NCBI GenBank assembly: GCA_050084515.1
Contig: CM114271.1
Span: forward strand, 42,718,001-42,782,000
Length of the DNA stretch: 64,000 bases
Origin: Blasia pusilla
Lineage: Eukaryota > Marchantiophyta > Marchantiopsida > Blasiales
Direction: 5' to 3'
Shown here: piece by piece, positions 38,780 to 51,905 of the stretch
How positions within the stretch are numbered: the first letter of the stretch is position 1
How the letters are laid out: every line of letters starts with the position of its first letter
Notes under the pieces: model-generated
Seen by the model: the letters and a program-made list of their open reading frames with translations, nothing else
The model's database searches: none
Told to the model about the DNA's origin: nothing
Translations under genes and position numbers: made by a program

Positions 38780-41700
38780 GTTGAGTAGGGTAGAATATTG
38801 TTATACCCTCCTGAGATGAAGGGGCCTACATTGTCTCTCAGACTGCCATTCATTTTGGATGCCTCAAAATGTAGAGGTATTTCAGGCGCAGATGACGTGA
38901 AAATTTAGAACATTCATAGTTCCTGTACGATGATTAGCACAGGTAGTTTCTGACAACTGTCAGGTTTTGAGGTCCGGTCACTCTGACCTCGCAATTCATG
39001 TGATCCTCACTTCTCTCTGCAACGCGATGGTACTTTGTTCACTTCTTTCTCTCTACTCCCATTCCAGTCTCTAGCACCGTCCAACCAGGGCCGCGAGGCT
39101 ACGACAGGCTCTACATAATGTGCAGTCTCTGCAACGCAAAAGCAGGTTTGTGTACATGATAAAAGTTCCGATTCAGATGAGATTTCCAGTATGGATGGCG
39201 TTTGGAGCATCTTCAAGTGCCACTGAATCGTAACCAACTCCTACCATGGAGAACTCTGACATATTTCCACGCCCGGATATGCTCTCCTTTTGTACTTATT
39301 GGCCCAGCAGTTGCAGTCCCCGTAAAGATCAGTTCATCAACGAGGCTGCGTGAACGAAAGAACAGTTGCGGGGTTGAGGTGGAAACTCGATTTTCAAGTG
39401 GGACATTTCCTCCCGGTTTTTGGGGGGACAAGTTTTATCACAGTTCCCTCATTTCCAGACTCGTCAAATCAGATGAGAGATGTTTCCTCATACACTTGCC
39501 TCACTCCGTCCACCCTCAGCTTCTTGGGGATACGATGGGGGGTCCCAGCCTCATAAAGCGCCAGAAAAGTCCTTGGCCAATCACCTGACTGGGCATGTTT
39601 CATAAATCCTAGCACCTGCAGTCGGTAGGCTAATGATTACTTATCCTGATGACCTGTAGGCATAGACCTGCGTCGCTCTGCGATTTGCTGGGCCAGAAGC
39701 TCGTCGCCTAATACCTATTCTACATATCGGACCCGTAATCTCCCTTATGAGCATCAAATTGCCCCCTTCCGCTCGCAGTTTTCCCGCACGAGTCTCCATT
39801 CTCGGCTTTTCTAGTTTGTAATGAACTTATTATAGACGTGTGGCCGGCCGGTCGGTCTCTACGGATTTGTGAACCGTTTGGATTGTCGACCCACTGTCAA
39901 GCACCGTCGCCCGAATTGGAAGGCGGCAGTCGGTGACATGTCTTCCAGGCTTCAACCGTTGACAAAAGTTATGGGACCGGTATTTACTCATCTACAGTGA
40001 ATCCTGAGGGCTCACGAGACCACTTGATTTGCAAGTTTATTCACGATCACTGGACTCCAACTATTGAATCTCGTTTAGGACTGCACCTCATCAGCAAATT
40101 CTCCCACAGACTACTGCTTGAAGGCACGATCCTTCTAGGAGTCCACCTGATCGGCAATCCTCCTCGGACTCTTGGAAGCCACAATCCCTCTAAGACTCCA
40201 CCTGCTCAGAAATCCTCCTAGAACACTATCAGACACCACGGCGCTCGTGGAGCACCACCCGATCTCTACAGGACTCCCGCAGAGCAGCGACTTTCCTCCC
40301 AGCCCGCTCTGAACTACGACCCCTCAAGCTTCCTGAAGACTCTGTCACGAATCATGCACCGCTGGACTGTTCGCTTGCCCCATCATTCACGAAGACAATA
40401 CGGCTGCTGTGTAATCTCGACATATGCCGACGCTCGTACCCGATCAGATCACGTGTTTGAATCGAAATGAGCTTCGAACCACACGGCGCTCGCGAACTAA
40501 CCCCGCTCGGGTAGGTTCATATCCGCAGATGTTTGCGAAATTGGTCAATTTCAGTAAATAAGATATGACGCTCGTTGCATCATCACTCCGTGACTACAAT
40601 CTCGGAAGCGATGATAATCTAGCTTCCTCGTATCCGTACACAATAATTCTTGATGGACAACGAGAAAAGAATGTCAACTCCCCTCTGATCATAAAATAAG
40701 AAAGAGAAAGAGAAAGCCACAAAACCAGGTGACGGTTCCTGACCCTCGTCGGGGCGAGGCATCGCGTCAACGCCTTTCGCTGTCGCTTGTCACTTGTGCA
40801 AATGCAGAGCGTCCCTTCCCTCCATAGACAGCCCCATAAACGTCAAGCTTCAACGGGGGGACTGCCGCCATGAACAGACAGATTCGCGGCCAATTCGCCT
40901 TGACAAGAAATCACTTGATTAATGTTCTCTAAGCGCCTCATTACGACGTGATAGGCCGTACCACCATGGCCACATTTTTACTCCCTCGGAGCGCCGAAGG
41001 AAGGAGACATGTCACATGGTTACCCACTCCCGCTTCCGATTCAGTAACACCCATGAAAAGGTCAAGTTTGCTCCGGTCTCCTGTGAGACCGGACAGTAGC
41101 GGAACTACCTACAGCCCCAAAAGTCGAGATGAAGTGGACGGCGCCTACATTCACTCCACCAATGGCAGCGGTTCCCTGCGCGCACCGTCTGTCTGTCACT
41201 CAGTCAGCCAGCCGTCCATCCATAGAGTTGGAACTTGGAACTCAGAACGAAAGTGAGTCATTGAGCCGTCCATCGAGTCGGAAAGAAACTCGTTTTCTTC
41301 TTTCATCCATCCGTCTACAGCTTTGAGCTCCAAAGGGTAATGATTCCGCTGGTTCGCTCGGATTCAGTAGCTGTCCACCTGTGTGTGCACCTCACTTTCC
41401 AGCAGACCATAGGGAACCAGCAACGTCGTATCCGGCGGTTCTAACGTTGACTGCCACGTGTTACGCATGTGATGAGGTGTACAATCGAGTGGGGTTTGGA
41501 AGGGACCGCCCATCAACATGAGAGTTAGCTATAATGTGGTTGCCTCCATTCTCCTCTAACTAAGTGGGCTTATAAGTAATAGTGTACCCTAGTGTGATGA
41601 GTGAGTTTAAATTACCTTTCACGAATATTTCTTATACTTCTTAAGTGCCATTGTAAAGTAGTGTGCGGCCCAGGACCGCTTATTGAAGAATGGTGGAACA

Positions 41701-42080
41701 AAAAATACTTTTGTGGAATATAGTAAAAGGTGTTGCAGATGTGTAAAAGAGTGCATATGCAGCGCATTTTGGATCTGACACTTAATATAAAAATGAGCAA
41801 TGGTTATGGTTCAGTTTGTGGAAAATAGATAGGCAATGTTCAGTTAAAATGAGGCAGTTTTTGTGGATGGAATTCTGTTTGGATAAAGAAGGGCTGCTTG
41901 TAGTGGCCACCGTGGACGTGCTCAAAGTAAATAGTGTGGTTTTGTCGAAGAGTATTAGAGCTTATGAGGGAGCCTTGGCAGGATGGAAATACATTATGAA
42001 TGGCCACTTAGAGATAATTTGAATCCAAGACTTGCTGATATGGTGCATGACTTAGCAGTTCTATGAAGGGTTACGGTGGG
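38780..42080. other. Intergenic DNA, no recognised gene
   Basis: Several frames of 60-130 codons are open (for example 39202-39588 and 40948-41256), but none resembles a known protein and they overlap each other on both strands. The 3' untranslated region of OEP21 occupies the beginning. The segment at 40078-40260 is a degenerate tandem repeat (separate entry). Confidence 0.45.
40078..40260 (+). repeat. Degenerate ~58-bp tandem repeat
   Basis: Three to four diverged units begin GACTGCACCTCATCAGCAAA, GAGTCCACCTGATCGGCAAT and GACTCCACCTGCTCAGAAAT, each followed by a TCCTCC-containing segment and spaced about 57-60 bases apart. Confidence 0.7.
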
Positions 42081-42826
42081 TGTCGTGCGCATATATATCG
42101 CTACACAACATACATCGCAGGTCACATCTACACCACACAACACCGATCTTCCCCACACACGGGTAGATCCACACATGTACAGAAATCAACTCATACATAT
42201 ACATGGAGATCACACAACGTAGTAAAAAACGGCACACCCGGCCTAAAACTCCACTCCTCAATCTACATCGGCATATCGAGCCTCGTCCACCCTACGCTAT
42301 CAAGGAATCCGGACGCTAGCACCCTAGTCCTATCTCACACACATACAAGAGAGGTGCTCCAAGGGCCCAACATGAGAAAGATGGCTTAGGAAATCCATCT
42401 TCCTCTCTTATATAGGGTTGAGAAGAACCAAAGGGCTCTTCCCCTCAAAATAGCCATCCCCTTGGTAACCTGCGCGCTCAGGTTACCAGGGGCGGGTGAC
42501 TTGGTCAACAAGTCATCCGGTTGTGAAAGACCTCAACATGAAAGTTGTGAGAAACGACGTTCCTGACACAATAGACCTATCCTCAACCTCATTCGACACC
42601 GTGGGACAAAGTTACACTCAAGATAGTCCGTTGGCTCCTACGCCCTATCCACGATAGATCTCGGGCTATCGGCTACTCAGATGTGACAGTTGTGGTACGC
42701 ATACATATCGCTACATAACATACATCGTTGGTCACATCTACACCACACAACACGGATAGATCCACACATGTACAGAAATCAACTCATACATATACATGGA
42801 GATCACACAATTGTCCCCCTAGCTGG
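42081..42826 (-). repeat. 3' LTR region of minus-strand element (A-B-A layout) with polypurine tract
   Basis: On the minus strand the order is: polypurine tract CCAGCTAGGGGGACA (42826-42812); a ~120-bp segment A (starts TTGTGTGATCTCC, ends near 42690); the ~470-bp segment B (42688-42219, starts TGTCACATCTGAG); then a second copy of A (42218-42081, ending GCGCACGACA). B matches 51734-52213 and 60811-61289, and A matches 60671-60808 and 61290-61411. Sequence outside the end (GGTGGG) has no obvious partner at the other side. Confidence 0.8.
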
Positions 42827-42889
42827 AAGTTCGATTCCCCTAACTCCAGATAGAAAATATCACATCTCTTTGACATGGCCTACTACCCT

Positions 42890-44061
42890 ATACACATCTC
42901 GGACACAGCCATCATCCCGTGGGAACTACATAAAAGGGGGGTTCCAGACATGACATATGCTACCCTCGAGAACAACCATCACATACCAATATGGTGGTTG
43001 CACCCCTCGCAGATCTCCACAACATACACCCCAAGCCTGTAAGTACCACTGCCAAGCTCGGATCCACTGTCCCGTCTACGTTCACAAGATGACATGGCGC
43101 ACAATTGCGCATATGATCCTTCCAAACCATACCATCCCGTCCCTCCAACATGAGGACTCCGGTCGGTAATACCTCACGCACACGAAGGATCGTGCGCCCT
43201 GCAGTGACATCTAGCGTCGTGGGTGCCGCCTGCTGTAAATACACGTAATCTCCAAGATAAAACCTCCTAATCCCTGGACGATAACCTCCTCCACGAATGG
43301 TTGCATACCTCAATGTATCTCTATGCTGAGCAATAGCTAAGTTCTCAAAGGCCAAAGGCATAACTCTACGAAAAATCTCCGCCCTCTGAGAACACGGTTG
43401 TATCCACACATCTGGATTATCAAGATCTAACACCTCCGCCATGTCACTCCGAATAGCTGCAAGTAAATCTGGCCTCTCTCCCAAAGAGCAAAAAGTATGG
43501 TGAAAATGATGCCAAGGATGCATGCCAACTAAAGCGATAACCCATAGCCAACCATGGCAATTGTAGGTCCCACTCCCTCAATTGTCCTCGCTGCAAGCCA
43601 TACTTGCGCAATCCTCTCTTCACCATCTGTACTACTCTCTCCGCCAACCCATCCACCTCAATATGATCTCTGGACGTGGTGCGGTGATCTATCAACGCCT
43701 GATCACACAAGGCCTAAAACTCTCCCCTGAACTCGGTACCCTGGTCAGTCAACACCTCCGCCGATGCACCAAAGTGACTAAGCACACGATCTAGAAACGA
43801 ATAAGCTATTCCCTTGCTCGCCTTGTCCAATAGTGCCACCAACTCTATCCACTTGGAGAAATGCTCCACCATGACCAACACATACCTGTGATGATGCCCC
43901 ATCAATGGCAAAGGTCCCGCAAAGTCTAAACTCCACCGATAACCTAAACCCATAATTGGCAAAGGATGTAATTGCGGAGTGGGAGCATTGAAGGGTTTAG
44001 TGGCATGCCATACATCACATGCCATACATCTGGCATACATCATGCCATACACTCGCCGCAT
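42890..44061 (-). pseudogene. Integrase and C-terminal PHD finger of minus-strand element, decayed
   Basis: Minus-strand frames give the integrase core: GYRWSLDFAGPLP, then VEHFSKWIELVAL, then VLTDQGTEFRGEF with the second catalytic Asp intact, then RDHIEVDGLAERVVQ with the Glu. ENLAIAQHRDTLRYATIRG and a GPY-like segment (YRPGIRRFYLGDYVY) follow. The PHD finger (43040-42890) reads GCMLWRSARGATTILVCDGC. Its second zinc Cys is Trp, and the following Trp of the GWH block is a TAG stop. WLCPRCV-stop closes the protein, preceded by another stop. Stops and frame changes make it non-functional. Confidence 0.85.
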
Positions 44062-44560
44062 CTAAGAACACTGCCGGGCCGATCCATGCGTGCAATTGAT
44101 GTGCACTCGTCACCACGCGGGACCTCTCATGTAAATGTTGCAAGATTCGCATCATCTCCCAAAACAACCTGGACCGAGTATCAGCTAACCCGCTATCTCG
44201 TCCCGCACTTGATTGGACCTGACACAGCCAACCAGCAATGACCAAGTCTATGGTCCCTACCCGCTCCAAGTCCTGCGTCCCCAACAATGAAATGTCCCTC
44301 AGTAGGGAACTCTGGTAACCCTGAATGGCGGATGCAGACAACAAGTCGGGAAAACGGAGGCGTAATAGCGACACATGGTGAAGTGAAGCGTGCCTTGCAA
44401 CATCATCAATCTCCACATATAGGTACTGCTACACACACACTCCAATGTGCAAAACAACAACTAATCCAATGCTGATCCCTCCAAAGAGATCCAACATCCG
44501 AATACCCTCCTCTGGGATGCACTACAAAATCGCGAGGGGGGGAGATGTCCAAAGGGGTCA
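44015..44560 (-). pseudogene. Truncated DNA cytosine methyltransferase domain of minus-strand element
   Basis: The minus strand carries the same Dnmt3/DRM-like domain as the plus-strand element at 56.2-57.2 kb. Motif I lies at about 44500 after a frameshift, where the DNA encodes GGISIG. Motif IV reads DLVIAGWLCQVQSSAGR at about 44200, so the invariant Pro of the Pro-Cys dipeptide is Leu. After about FWEMMRILQHLHE the ENV block is missing, and the text resumes with HAWIGPAVFLDAAS, then jumps directly into the integrase zinc-binding end (CMACDVWHATKPF). All of RT and RNase H is absent, which is a deletion relative to the other copy. Confidence 0.85.
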
Positions 44561-44599
44561 TAGCAGCACTCCTGCCTACCGGGGGTTCCTCTGACTCTA

Positions 44600-45740
44600 G
44601 TGCAAGCGTCTCGCTCCACGCGGTCTGCACATGCTTAGTGGCTAAGCGTCAAAGCTCCTCAGTCGAGCCCCAAAGCGGCACCTCTTTTCCACGGACTGAT
44701 GCGGCTTCCATGACACTCCTCTCCATAAAAATGCCAAGAAGGGGAGTATCCTCTACATGGACATGTCCCTCAATCAAATCACTAGGCCAAGTGATGGCAC
44801 TCCTAAATGCTGCTAAGGTCGCCATCTCTCTTGGCCGTCGCTCAATCACTACACCTGTGAATCGAACGGGTAATGAGCTAAGGCGCCCATCACTTGACTT
44901 CCATCCTGGTCTGTAAGATGCTGACTCCTCCCAGTAATTCAGGGAAAAACCCATCGGGTATAACACTGCTCCACCAACCAAGATGTCGTAGGACTCTACA
45001 TCAGTCACTATCGCCTTGGCTCGCACCACGGACGAATCTGTAGGATGTCCCAGGCGAATCCTCACCACGACCTCTTGTCGGGTGATATACTATGTGGTAC
45101 TCACTCCACCCAAGGATGTCTATATCCGGAATGGACAACGCTCCACATCGGCTCTCGTCAAGCCCAATCCTCTGAATGACGCTTTCCCCAACATCAGGGC
45201 TGCGCTCTTGAATCCAACAAGACGAGCTGCGGACTAAAAGCTCTATCTCCGGGACTGACCAACTGGAAGACCTCTCCTCGGTTATCCAGCAACACAACAC
45301 TAAGAGAAACCATGGCACCCTCTATCGTGGGTCTAGCGGGCATCTCTGCCATCCTAGCAGCCGCAGCCTGCCATGAATCTAACGTGGATGGCCCGAGCAT
45401 ATGCTCCAAGGGCATGTCCATCATCTCCTCTGCAATCACCTCTGAACGTGATGTTGAAAATCCAACTCCACGCTCACATAGCATAGCGGCCAGCCAAAAA
45501 ACCTCGACGGGCGTACCTCCCAACGTCACAACATCGGAAGAAGAAAATAAAGGAGCGTGGTACACAACAGTGGCTGCCCCCAACATCGTGCTTGACACAT
45601 GCCCCTCCTCAACATCAGAAATAGGAGTCGTCACACTCGCTTCTCCCATCGCCCTCCGTGCTTGGACACCAACAACATCACCAACTCTCCAGGAACTCTG
45701 ATCAGGACCCATTGATGACGTCCTCATCGGCTTGGACAAC
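44600..45740 (-). pseudogene. Protease and linker region of minus-strand element
   Basis: Minus-strand peptides parallel the plus-strand element. SFTLSKPMRTSS is followed by DVVTLGGTPVEVFWLAAMLC and HMLGPSTLDSWQAAAARM, then MVSLSVVLLDNRGEVFQLV. The retropepsin-like site region reads LVLLDSRAQP, so the Gly of D-[ST]-G is Arg here. Further on, VVRAKAIVTDVESYDILVGG and LYPMGFSLNYWEESASYRPG match the relative's VRTRAIMTPAESYDVLVGS. The frame changes several times. Confidence 0.75.
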
Positions 45741-45839
45741 GTGAAAGATTGATGATGCCAAGTCTATTTCTTGGCTTCCCCTCACTATGGATCCAACTCT
45801 TCGGCTGCTCCACGCGTCACAACTATGGCGGCCTCCATC

Positions 45840-47256
45840 TAGGCAACCCCGCACATCCAACCAGGATCCTCCATATCTCTGGCTCCTCCATATGATGTCG
45901 ATGCCATGGATCCAACATCGGGTAATCTCAATGCCATAGCGGCAATCTGCTCCTGTAGCTGATGTATCTGAGCAGCCATCCTAGCCTCACGCTCAGCGTC
46001 TCCCTCGACGCGTCTAGGTGGTGGGACTCTACCTCCTCCACGGGCAGCTCCACCTCCTGTCGAGCAGCTCCAACTCCTCGTCCCCCAACGGGACCACCTG
46101 GTGCACAATCTCTAGGCCCACCCAGACCGGCTACTCGCTCTGATGCCCTCTCTAGCCCTCGGTCCGGACGTAACTCATGATGTAAACTAAAACACCTGGC
46201 GCATGTATGACCATACCTCTGACAATAGTCATACGGATAACCTCTTGGTGCATCACCATCTCCTCCTCCATGTTGAGGCACACGTTCATGACCCTGACGA
46301 GTGCAATCACGCTAATGATGGGCTCCACCACATGACCAACAAGTAATCGTAGGCGACTGTTGCTGAGCCGCATATGAAGGCGCAGGTCTCTGTGGCATGG
46401 CCTCTTGATATCCTCCCTGAGCTCTGGGTGCCACAATCAACCTATCTCGGAGTCCACGTTGCTGCACAGGTGGTGCAGACAATCGTGACTGCTCTCGCCC
46501 AAAACCCATGGAGGCTACGTTCTCCTCCACCACCTTGCGCTCAATATTCTCGGCGGTCTTAAAAACATCTCTCAATGTAGGGGAGGTGTTCATAAGAAGC
46601 ACCCCCTCCCGCACCCGTGTCCGTAGGGTCCTGTCCAGCATCGCGTACCATGACTGGATAGCTTGACCCTCTATCACCCCCTGAGTGACGTTGATCAACC
46701 GGCGCAAGCGTGTGTAAACCTCATGCAAACTCTCACCCGGGCGCCTCTCGAAGTCGTGGATGCTCCGCAACTTCTCCGTTCGTACCCCTTGGTAGCTCGC
46801 CCTCAACTCAGCGAAGAACTCAACCACGGGGTTGAACCTGAGACGAACCCGACTAGATGGTGCAACTGCTCTAGTGCGAGTGACCCTTCCTAAAATATCA
46901 CTTGTGGAAGAGGAAGTAGACTCTCCTGACTCCTCCTCCTCATCTAGGAATGGCTCCGTCCATGACATATAGTATGGATCATAATAGAGTCGCCATGCCT
47001 CAATCTCCTAGGCATATCTGTGGGAGAACTCATGGTAATCGTCCATGGGCGCCCCCTCTAAATGCTAGAACATACCATTTCATGTTGTAAACGGGTTAAA
47101 CTCTATAGAGTTCCTAACCCGTTGTGAGTCACACCAACTCCTAAACTCGGCAATGAAGTTGTGTAGCTCTATAGTGGTGCCTATAGCACCCAAAAACCTA
47201 CGCGGTCCTCTACCCCGGTTGTCCATCTTGTACGCCCAATTGGTAGGATCACTCAT
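45840..47256 (-). pseudogene. Gag region of minus-strand element
   Basis: The presumed start is the ATG at 47256 (MSDPTNWAYKMDNRGRGP). FLGAIGTTIELHNFIAEF and LEGAPMDDYHEFSHRYA follow with two TAG/TGA interruptions, then the best conserved Gag core, NPVVEFFAELRASYQGVRTE, at 46.8 kb and the block RRPGESLHEVYTRLRRLI. Zinc-knuckle remnants are CWSCGGAHH and YDYCQRYGHTCARC, where the first Cys of the second knuckle has become Tyr. The helical, Arg/Glu-rich retrotransposon-Gag pattern is clear. Stops make it a pseudogene. Confidence 0.85.
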
Positions 47257-49421
47257 TGTGGATCACTAACACACTCCTCTACACACTCCTTCTCGTCTAA
47301 AGATGACCACAGAAAGAGATCGAGGTGGTCTCTCACGTGGAGACCCTCGAAACCTCGCACCACTCCGGGTAAACCTTCCAGATCTACTCTTAGGTCCACT
47401 ACCCCGCCTCTCAAAAGCTTGAAAGGACGCCGTGATGGCCCTCGTGCCCCTCTCACACGATCACTCTTAATCTCGCGAGTAATCCCTCAATCACTCAAAC
47501 TAAACATGCGGCACTCAATCTACACTCTCTCACTGAGACGTGTGCTATGCGGCAATAAGCAACGTGGTGCGGAAAATCACTGATCTATTGTCTCATCGAT
47601 AAACCATCCTCAACTTTGGACACCCCACACAGGTCTATGTCCCCTAAACCCATACATCATTGATGCTCCTAGCATCAATATAGGAACCCAATATCCCAAA
47701 TAACTTCCCAATACCCGGAAATCCCTCACACGTGCAAGGTAAGAGACTAGAATGGGTAACCTGACAATAATGTCGATGTCGCTCTTCGGCAACTGCAAAT
47801 CTCGACCCCAACTCGGTCATGAAGACAATCAGCAACACGTACTCCTCTCGTACTGACGCTGCTCAAACCTCATCGATGTGCGGTGTAGGTCCAGCGCTCC
47901 AATGCGGCATTGGCGGCACAGAATGGCTGCAAAGGGCACGACACTCGGGAATGGGGTGCGGCACGCGGCGGCATACCCTCCTCAATCAGAAATTCACATG
48001 CTTTGCTCCTTAGTGAAGGAGCGGCTCCGCGACCGAGACGATGCGGTGCGACCATGAGCGGCACGACGCAGCAATTGGCGATGCGTTGCGGCTACGGACA
48101 TCACGGCACGATCCTCGATCGTCGTCGAGTGGCTACCAATCACAACATAGCAGCATGAAATGAAAACTCAAACACCATAACCTGAGGTCATCTGCCATCA
48201 CTGGTTGATGAAAAAAATGCGATGACGGTGGCGACGCAAGTCAGAGAATCAACGGTCGTCGTAGAAGACCCTCCACTCCGTAATGGCGGCAATGGCAACC
48301 CAAGGATGGACAACGGACGAACGCGGCTCTCACCACCGCTATGCAGCGGCGGTGGCCGACGGTGGACGGTGGACCGTTGAGAATGAAAGTTGACCGTTGA
48401 TGGTGACGGCCGATTGTTGACGACGGACCGCCGATGGCAGACCGTTGACGGTGACTATGACGGCAACGATCACCGCTGTCGTGGCGGTTGGTTTAGGGTT
48501 TGAATAATTTAACCCTAAAAATTGCCTTGCAAGATTGAAAATAAATTTTTGGTCGTAACTCCAAATTGCGCACCTTCTATTGTACAGTGTGCACAGCTTC
48601 ACGATCTACAACGGCGTCAAAAATTATTTTGAATCGAACATTCCAATAAAAATTGATAGGGATTGTCGTAAAGCCCAATTCTCTTTCCCCTTCACAAAAT
48701 TTGGTAGCGCTTCCGCGCTGATTTCTCCCAAAAAAAATGTAAAAGCTGTGAAAATATAAATCAGCAAGCTACATGGTGCTTCCGAGAGCACCGGCACGGG
48801 GCAACCCGCCTCCATACTCAATCCCTATAAAAAATTGGGCAGTGCTTCCGCCCCACTTTTCCACACAAAAAATCACAAGTAAGCAACTTTTGCTCTTGTG
48901 AGCACTTCCATAAACTGCTGAACGGGGATACGATCTCCAACCTGCAAAACTAGCGAGTGACCACAGAGCTCCCCCACGAAGCTCTCTCACTCACTCATTC
49001 TCTCTTTGTAAAATAAGATCCAATATCTCTCACAACACCATAGTTCTCACATGTCTCTCTCAATGTCAAACCAAACCCACTCTCTTAATGAGAGGCTTGG
49101 GTTACACACACAAGGCAAGCAAGACCATAGCTCAGCCGCCTCATGCCAAGAGGTTCAACAAAGAGGGAATGAGCTCTCAAGCTCTCTCTCCTTGAGGTAT
49201 ACCCCTCCCCTCTCCCAAGCTCTCTCCATGGTAACCTATGCTTCCAAGTCACCTCCTTGGCTCTTGACCTGATGTAGGAGGTCAAGGGACACTTACCAAA
49301 AATATAAAGTCAATGATATACTCAAAATAGTATTGACCTAAAATAGTAAGTTCCTCAATATGGCTCCAAATGAGCCGAAATGAAGGGGAAACCTGCTCTG
49401 TCAAGTTTCCCAGGGCCTCAA
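47254..49421 (-). repeat. Left arm of large inverted repeat (5' end region of minus-strand element)
   Basis: The sequence from about 49421 down to 47260 is, with moderate divergence, the reverse complement of 49971-51733 joined to 61412-61745. Shared landmarks are TTGAGGCCC-GGGAAAC at the outer end, AAATTTTTAGGGTT-like and Asn-Pro-Lys-Pro coding-like sequence near 48.55/50.85 kb, GATGTATGGGTTTAGGGGAC near 47.65/51.69 kb, and GTGATTTTCCGCACCACG near 47.57/61.45 kb. The arm leads directly into the gag start, so it probably represents the 5' LTR/leader of the minus-strand element. It contains no gene that I recognise. Confidence 0.85.
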
Positions 49422-49970
49422 GAGATCATCCTCCACCTATTGAGTTGATGCTAATCCTCAAAGATACCATTCTCCTTACGTAGAAGTCAAATCCCTTGCA
49501 CACTTTATTGATTTTTCTTCTTTATATGAATTGTGGATTTTTTTTTTTGCTCTTGATAGTTGAAGGTCTAAAATCCTTGGGCTTGTTAGGCGTTGGTATC
49601 ATAATCCTACATGCGGGTATGAAGCAAAACTGTTCGCTTTGAAGTAATTTGGCGATTCAGTATGTGTTCAAAAATATTTTTCAATAGTAAATCGGATGAT
49701 AAGTATTTTGTAGGTATGTCAAAAGACACACCCAAGGAGAAGAATGTTTCTAAGAATTAAATGCTTAAGATAGAAAGAGGGTCACAATTAGGTTGCGTCG
49801 TTTCGGGCAAGAAATTAAGTAATAACCTAGAAGGCTCCAAGAAAGATAAGCAATCATATGCGTGTTTGCTCTGTCAAGTCTTTTAGGATAGATCGGTGAG
49901 ATCTAGTAGAGCGCCTTTGTGAGTACTAGAGGACAGGCTCAATAGGTCAAGGATGGCCTGTTGAGGCCCC
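49422..49970. other. Unique spacer between inverted arms
   Basis: About 550 bases with no counterpart on the other side and no recognised gene. It contains a T-run near 49540. Confidence 0.7.
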
Positions 49971-51733
49971 GGGAAACCTGAGAGAGTAGGTTTCCCCTTC
50001 GTTTTGGCTCATTTGGAGCCATATTGAGGAACTTACTAATTTAGGTAAGTACCATTATGAATATATGATCGAGTTTATATTTTTGGTAAGTGGCACTTGA
50101 CCTCCTACATCAGGTCAAGAGCCAAGGAGGTGACTTGGGAGCATAGGTTACCATAGAGAGAGCTAAGGAGAAGGGAAGATTATACCTCAAGGAGAGAGAG
50201 CTTGAGAGCTCATTCTCTTTTTGTTCAACCTCTTGGCATAAGGCTGCGGAGCTATGGTCCCTTGCCTTATGAGTGTTACCCAAGTCTCTCATAGAGAGAG
50301 TGGGTTTGGTTTGACATTGAGAGAGACATGTGAGAGTGCACACATGTGAGAACTATGGTGTTGTGAGCGAGATTGGATCTTATTTTACAAAGAGAGAATG
50401 AATGAGTGAGAGAGCTTCATGGGGGAGCTCGCTCACTCACTCATTGCTTTGTTGGATTTTTATACGAGAGAGTGGCATGTGGAAGCGCTGCCCAATTTTT
50501 GATAGAAATTGAGTATGGGGAAAAATTACTCAATACCGGTGCTCTTGAGCACCATGTAGTTTTCTGATTTGTCTTCTCAAAGGTTTTACATTTTTGTTGG
50601 GAGCAATCAGCGCGGAAGTGCTGCTAAATTTTGTGTAGTAGAAAGACACGTTGGGCTTTACGACAATCCCTGTCAGTTCTTACAAGAATCTTTGATTCAA
50701 AATATTTTTTGACACCATTGTAGATCATGAAGCTTTGCACGCTATGCAGTAAATGATGCGTAATTTGGAGTTGCGAGCAAAAAGTTATGGTCAATCTTGC
50801 AAAACTGCCATTGCTAGGAAATTTTTAGAGTTAAATTGTTCAAACCCTAAACCAGCCGCCGCTGGCACGTCGGCTGTCGCCGTCATAGTCACCGTCAATG
50901 GTCCGATGTCACCATCAACAATCAACCATCACACTCAATGGTCCACCGTCCACCGTTGGCCACCGCCGCTGCCTAGCGATGTTGAGAGCCACGTTCGGCC
51001 GTTGTCCACCCTTTGGTTGCCATTGCCGCCATTACTGAGTGGAGGGTTCTCCACGACCACTGTTGATTCTCTGACTTGCGTCGCCACCACATACTTTGTT
51101 TTGGCCGCCACCGTCATCGCATTTTTGTTATCAACCAGTGATGGCAGGTGACCTCAGATTATGGTGTTTGAGTTTTCAATTCATGATGTTATGTTGTGAT
51201 TGCTAGCCGCTCGATGACGATCGAGTACCGTGCCGTGACGCCCGTAGCCGCAACGCGCCACTGATTACGGCGTTGTGCCGCTCGTGGCTGCACCGCATTG
51301 TCTCGATCGCGGAGTCGCTCCTTCACTAAGGAGGAGAGTGTGTGAATTGCTGATTGAGGAGGGTATGCCGCCGAGTGCGGCACCCCATTTTTGAGTGTCG
51401 TGCCGTTTGTAGCCGTTCCGTGCCGCCATTGTCGCACCGGATCATTGGACCTGCATCGCACATTGAGGAGGTTTGAGTAGCGTCAATACGAGAGGAGTAC
51501 GACTTCTTGATTGGAGGAGTTGTCTTCACGATCGAGTTGGGTCGAGATTTGGAGTTTCCGAGCAGCGATATCGACATTATTGTCAGGTTATCCATTGTAG
51601 TCTCTTACCCTGCACGTGTGAGGGATTCCCGGGTATTTGGAAGTTATTTGGGATATTGGGTTCTTGTGCTAATGCTAGGAGCATCAATGATGTATGGGTT
51701 TAGGGGACATAGACCTGTGTGGGATGTCCAGAG
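49971..51733 (+). repeat. Right arm of large inverted repeat, part 1
   Basis: Reverse-complement partner of about 47.63-49.42 kb, beginning TTGAGGCCCCGGGAAACC. It stops at ATGTCCAGAG (51733), where the 9.68-kb element begins. The same homology continues at 61412 with AGAGTTAAGGATGG, while the left arm reads through without interruption (CCAAAGTTGAGGATGG in its orientation). The apparent coding stretch at 50753-51151 also appears in the left arm and has no known domain. Confidence 0.85.
51730..51733 (+). repeat. Target-site duplication AGAG (left)
   Basis: AGAG directly precedes the element and is repeated at 61412-61415. The uninterrupted left arm has AAAG at the same place. Four bases are visible; gypsy elements usually make five, so one base may have mutated. 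Confidence 0.6.
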
Positions 51734-51905
51734 TGTCACATCTGAGTAGCCGATAGGCCGAGATCTATCGTGGATAGGGCGTAGGAGCCAGCGGACTATC
51801 TTGAGTGTAACTTTGTCCCACAGTGTCGGATGAGGTTGAGGATAGGTCCATTGTGTCGGAACGTCGCGTTTTCGGCGACTTTCATGTTGAGGTCTTTTAC
51901 AGCCG

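Noticed and set aside
50753-51151. 132-codon frame in the right inverted-repeat arm
   Set aside because: The same stretch occurs in the left arm with indels that do not preserve the frame; it is part of an LTR or leader.
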